From Deltaproteobacteria bacterium (lineage in GTDB: Bacteria; Myxococcota_A; UBA9160; JAFDET01): a stretch of 8,003 nucleotides of DNA. The notes under the pieces were generated by a model. That model ran no database searches. It saw nothing but the letters and a program-made list of their open reading frames with translations, and had not been told where the DNA came from. Positions 5,038 through 8,003 of this stretch are shown here, one piece after another. The position numbers were made by a program, and so were the translations under genes. Position 1 is the stretch's first letter; every line of letters begins with the position of its first letter. The DNA is taken from assembly GCA_019310195.1 (NCBI GenBank), contig JAFDET010000147.1, positions 1 through 8,003 of the forward strand. The letters run 5' to 3'.

Positions 5038-7807
5038 GCCCGGCCTCCGGGTGCTCCAAGGGCAGGCGAACCGTGAAAACAGCCCCTTCCCCGGGGGGAG
5101 AACTCAACATGATGGTGCCCCTGTGCTCCGCGATGATGCCCTGGCAGATGGCGAGGCCCAGACCGCTCCCCCGACCAGCCTCCTTGGTGGTGAAGAACGG
5201 CTCGAAAAGACGGCTCCGGACCTCGTCGGGCACCCCAGGGCCGTCGTCCGAGATCTGCAGGCGCGCGTAGCCATCTTCGCGACGCCCCCAGATCCGCACG
5301 AGACCCTGGCGACCCCCCGTCGCTTCGGCCGAATTCTTCAGCAGGTTGAGGAGCACCTGATTGAGGGCCCCGGGGTCGCCGTGGACCACCAGGGCCTCCG
5401 GCAGGTCGGTCTCCACGCGGATGCCCTGGCGCTGGAGCTGGTGGCCCAGCAGCGTGAGCGTGGATTCGATGCCCCGGCGCAGGTCCACGCCGGTGCGGTC
5501 CCCCCTGCCGTGGCCCGCGAGATCGCCCAGGTTGCTCACCAGGCGCTCGGTCCGAGTGAGGCCCTCGGAGATGATCTCCACCAGCTCTCGAAGCTCTGCG
5601 GAGGTCTCCGCCGGTACCAGCTCGCCGTTGCGGTCGCGGAGCTGCGCCAGCTGGCGGGCCAGCTTCTCGGGCTCGCCCACGTCCAGCTCCGACAGCGCCT
5701 GGGCGGTGCGCGACACCTCCGCGACGCCGTCGCCCAGCGCGCGCACGGCATTGAGGGCGAAGTTGACCGGGTTGTTGACCTCGTGGGCCACGCCCGCGGC
5801 CAGCTCGCCCACCGCGGCCAGGCGATCCGCCTGAACGATCTGAACCTCCGCCTGCTTCAGCTCGTCCATGGCGCGCCCCAGCTCCACGTTCATGCTCTCG
5901 AGGGCATCGTTGCGGGACTCCAGGTCGCGCTGGAGCTGACGCAGGCGCACGAAGGAGCGCACCCGGGCCAGGAGCTCGCGCGGGTGGAAGGGCTTGGTCA
6001 CGTAGTCGTCGGCGCCGCCCTCCAGGCCCTCGATCTTCATCTCGCGCTCGGCCTTGGAGGTCACCAGGATCACGGGGATGCCGGCGGTCTTCGGGTCCTG
6101 CTTGATGGCGCGGCAGAGCTCGGTTCCCGACATCTCCGGCATCATCACGTCGGTCAGCACCAGGTCGGGCGCCTGCTCGCGCAGCGCCTCCAGCCCCTCG
6201 CGCCCGTTGCGGGCCACGCGCACGCGGAACTCGCGCCCCACCACGAAGTGGAGCAGCCGGCGCATGTCCGCGTTGTCCTCCACCACCAGGACCTCCGGGC
6301 GATCGTCCTGCGGCGCTGCCGCCCCGTTCGCTTCCGCGCCGCCCTGCTGCTGCTTCCAGCGCTCGACGCTGCGCTCCATCTCGACCAGGCGCGCGCCGTC
6401 GTCCGCATCGGCGCTGAGCTCGGCCTCCACGGCGCCCAAAGAGCGCCCCAGCGCCACCGCCTCGCCGGACTCCGTGCGCAGCACCTCTTCTTCTTCCTCG
6501 CCGTCGGCCTCGCCCACGGGAAGCGTGAAGTGAATCTCGGCCCCATGGCCCAGGCCCTGACTCTCGGCCCAGATCTGGCCGCCGTGGCCCTCGACCAGCT
6601 CCTTGGCCAGCGAGAGGCCGATGCCTGTGCCCTCGTGACGGCGGGTGGCCGACGTGTCTGCCTGGGCGAAGCGGTCGAAGACCCGCTCCAGCTCTTCGGG
6701 ACCCAGGCCCACCCCCGAATCCGCCACCACCAGATGCACGCCACCGTCCTCGGTGGCCTGGCCGCGGACCTCTACCCGGCCACCGGAATCCGTGAACTTG
6801 AGCGCGTTGCCCACCAGGTTCACCACCACCTTCTCGACGGCGTCCCGGTCGGCATGGACGACCGGCAGCTCCTCCAGACCCCGCGACTCGAACTGCACGC
6901 GCTTCTGCTCTGCCAAGCCCCGCGCCCCGTCCACCACGGCCCGCGCCACCCGCCCCACGTGACAGCGCGCGCGCCGCACCTCAAGCTGCCCGCTCTCCAC
7001 CTTGGCCAGGTCCAGCAGGTTGTTGATCAGCTTGAGCAGGCGAAGCCCATTGACGTGCATCGTGCGCAGGTAGCTGACCTGCATCTCGTCCACGTCGCCG
7101 AAGTCGCCCGACAGCATCCCCTCCAGCGGCGCCAGCATCAGCGTCAACGGCGTGCGCAGCTCATGATGCACGTTCGCCGTAAACCGCGACTTGGCCTTGT
7201 CGAGCTGTGCGAGTTGGTCGCGGGCTTGCTCAACCTCGCGCCGCTGCACGAACTCCCTGAAGCGGAGGCCATCGAGCAGTCCACAGCTGGCTACACAGAC
7301 CAGCGCCCCTGAACCTGAGAAGAAGAGAGGCACCAAGTACCGCCGAAGCTCAACGTCATCACCCATGAGCGCGGGAACCATTGCGAACACCGCCAGCAGC
7401 GTGAATGCCGGCGCAGCCACCTGACGACCCGAGAGTGGCAGCATCACCGGGATGCCAAGGAATAGGAGCATCAACGCAGGCCAGTAGTCAGTCCCGATCC
7501 CTCCCGCCGCGATGACAATAGAGATCATCCCAAGGCCAGTGAGCAGCATACCTGCAGCGGCCACACGAACGGTTGGCCTATGTGGCGCAATCGCAAAGAC
7601 AGCAAGGACTGCCACGTTCAGACTCAACCGACAGCCCAGTAGCGCGCGATACCGTTCAGGCTCCGCCCACCAGACGTCAAGTACCATGAAGATCGCGTTC
7701 AGCCCCCAGACAAACACAACCCCTGTCCGCACAGCCGTCGCCATGCGGCATCGCTCAAGTTCCTGCTGGTACTCGTGGTACAGAGCCTCAGACGCACGGG
7801 CACGCAT
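5027..7807 (-). CDS. Membrane hybrid histidine kinase with two kinase cores (6TM-HK-receiver-HK)
   Basis: 926 residues. Residues 26-178 hold about six membrane helices, with GGIGTDYWP and ML/LP-rich loops, a sensor I cannot name. Kinase core 1: FTANVHHELRTPL with H215, N box N334 (NLVGNALKFTD), DSGVGLG at 363-369, GTGIGL at 393-398. An acidic, helical linker follows (433-503, including five Glu). Receiver: E510-D511, phospho-acceptor D553 (LTDVMMPEMSG), T583, K605 (KPF). A coiled coil (622-660) leads to kinase core 2: H675 in VAHEVNNPV, N825, DDGPGVP at 854-860, GSGLGL at 880-885. Core 1 is HPK1-like and core 2 HPK4-like, so this is not a simple internal duplication; core 2 resembles the core of the downstream protein. 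All catalytic residues are intact. It starts 31 bases after the transporter gene. ATG 7805-7807 is the first usable start but has no good Shine-Dalgarno. Codon bias of the sensor part is looser than that of the rest. Confidence 0.95.
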   Translation of the reverse strand: MRARASEALYHEYQQELERCRMATAVRTGVVFVWGLNAIFMVLDVWWAEPERYRALLGCRLSLNVAVLAVFAIAPHRPTVRVAAAGMLLTGLGMISIVIAAGGIGTDYWPALMLLFLGIPVMLPLSGRQVAAPAFTLLAVFAMVPALMGDDVELRRYLVPLFFSGSGALVCVASCGLLDGLRFREFVQRREVEQARDQLAQLDKAKSRFTANVHHELRTPLTLMLAPLEGMLSGDFGDVDEMQVSYLRTMHVNGLRLLKLINNLLDLAKVESGQLEVRRARCHVGRVARAVVDGARGLAEQKRVQFESRGLEELPVVHADRDAVEKVVVNLVGNALKFTDSGGRVEVRGQATEDGGVHLVVADSGVGLGPEELERVFDRFAQADTSATRRHEGTGIGLSLAKELVEGHGGQIWAESQGLGHGAEIHFTLPVGEADGEEEEEVLRTESGEAVALGRSLGAVEAELSADADDGARLVEMERSVERWKQQQGGAEANGAAAPQDDRPEVLVVEDNADMRRLLHFVVGREFRVRVARNGREGLEALREQAPDLVLTDVMMPEMSGTELCRAIKQDPKTAGIPVILVTSKAEREMKIEGLEGGADDYVTKPFHPRELLARVRSFVRLRQLQRDLESRNDALESMNVELGRAMDELKQAEVQIVQADRLAAVGELAAGVAHEVNNPVNFALNAVRALGDGVAEVSRTAQALSELDVGEPEKLARQLAQLRDRNGELVPAETSAELRELVEIISEGLTRTERLVSNLGDLAGHGRGDRTGVDLRRGIESTLTLLGHQLQRQGIRVETDLPEALVVHGDPGALNQVLLNLLKNSAEATGGRQGLVRIWGRREDGYARLQISDDGPGVPDEVRSRLFEPFFTTKEAGRGSGLGLAICQGIIAEHRGTIMLSSPPGEGAVFTVRLPLEHPEAGHGS
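5044..5048 (-). promoter_or_regulatory. Ribosome-binding site for the receiver-GAF-kinase gene
   Basis: GGAGG lies six bases before ATG 5035-5037 and inside the last codons of the upstream kinase gene. It fixes the start and supports translational coupling across the 11-base overlap. Confidence 0.7.
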
Positions 7808-7838
7808 CTCTGCATGATCGGCCGGCAGCAGGCCCTGC

Positions 7839-8003
7839 TTAAGGCCGCGAAACCACTGATCCAGGCCATCTCGTAAGAAGCGCTGGGAGGAGCAATAGGT
7901 CGCAGATTAGGCACAGGATCACGATCCCGGTCGTAAGAACACCGAGATTTCCAATGAGAGTGAAGCTAGAAGCCGCAAGCACCGCGAATCCCCCGCATAT
8001 CAC
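7839..8003 (-). CDS. C-terminal end of an RND/MMPL-family membrane transporter (partial)
   Basis: The last 54 residues of a gene entering from the right edge; the stop TAA is at 7839-7841. The peptide is two hydrophobic helices, FAVLAASSFTLIGNLGVLTT and GIVILCLICDLLLLPALL, then a short polar tail TRWPGSVVSRP. The pattern of an F-x-N-x-G-x-L-T turn followed by a final helix with an embedded Asp and the D-L-L-L-L-P-A-L-L ending is characteristic of the last transmembrane helices of RND-superfamily exporters (MMPL, hopanoid-transport HpnN-like, and related large proteins of 750-1000 residues). These use proton flux to move lipids or hydrophobic compounds. The gene ends 31 bases before the membrane kinase on the same strand, so an operon is likely. 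Third-position G/C is only about 57% (31 of 54 codons). Subfamily and cargo cannot be judged from this fragment. Confidence 0.7.
   Translation of the reverse strand: MICGGFAVLAASSFTLIGNLGVLTTGIVILCLICDLLLLPALLTRWPGSVVSRP

Noticed and set aside
5015..7312. 765-residue plus-strand frame opposite the membrane kinase
   Set aside because: The translation is His/Leu/Ala/Gln-rich without motifs, while the minus strand has two complete kinase cores and a receiver. It arises from codon bias.
7190..8003. Insertion element as the cause of the lower-GC right end
   Set aside because: No transposase, terminal inverted repeats or target duplication is visible. The region is continuous coding sequence of a transporter tail and a kinase sensor.

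Overview
The window is a GC-rich, densely packed bacterial segment with strong G/C preference at third codon positions. Its content (secreted PQQ dehydrogenase, a large two-membered hybrid histidine kinase set, a FlgO/CsgG-like periplasmic protein, an RND/MMPL-type exporter tail) suits a Gram-negative bacterium with a periplasm, of myxobacterial or other former 'deltaproteobacterial' type. That placement is an impression from protein style, not a demonstrated affiliation. No CRISPR array, insertion sequence or phage gene was seen, and no gene-free stretch exceeds about 140 bases.

Left part (1-2428). The minus strand carries the N-terminal half of an exported PQQ-dependent dehydrogenase that runs off the left edge. 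Divergent from it, on the plus strand, are a small integral-membrane lipid kinase (dgkA/undecaprenol kinase type) and then two tandem copies of an uncharacterised 126-residue secreted protein, about 60% identical to each other. Their ribosome-binding leaders are also duplicated, but only the first copy has a hairpin that would bury its Shine-Dalgarno sequence.

Middle (2499-3330). On the minus strand lie an elongator tRNA-Met(CAU) with encoded CCA and, just upstream of it, a secreted FlgO/CsgG-like protein with a C-terminal coiled coil. A good sigma70-type promoter is visible for this pair. Its -35 box lies inside an 8-bp palindrome that sits just past the end of the kinase genes.

Right part (3361-8003). 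Three minus-strand genes read as one operon: the last 54 residues of an RND/MMPL-family membrane transporter, then, after 31 bases, a 926-residue membrane kinase (six-helix sensor, kinase core, receiver, second kinase core), then, overlapping it by 11 bases, a 558-residue cytoplasmic protein (receiver, GAF, kinase core). Together the two signalling proteins hold three kinase cores and two receivers but no DNA-binding, cyclase, phosphodiesterase or other output domain. They therefore look like a self-contained phosphorelay whose output lies elsewhere. The transporter tail and the membrane sensor have clearly looser codon bias than the kinase cores, which suggests the kinase was assembled from parts of different origin.
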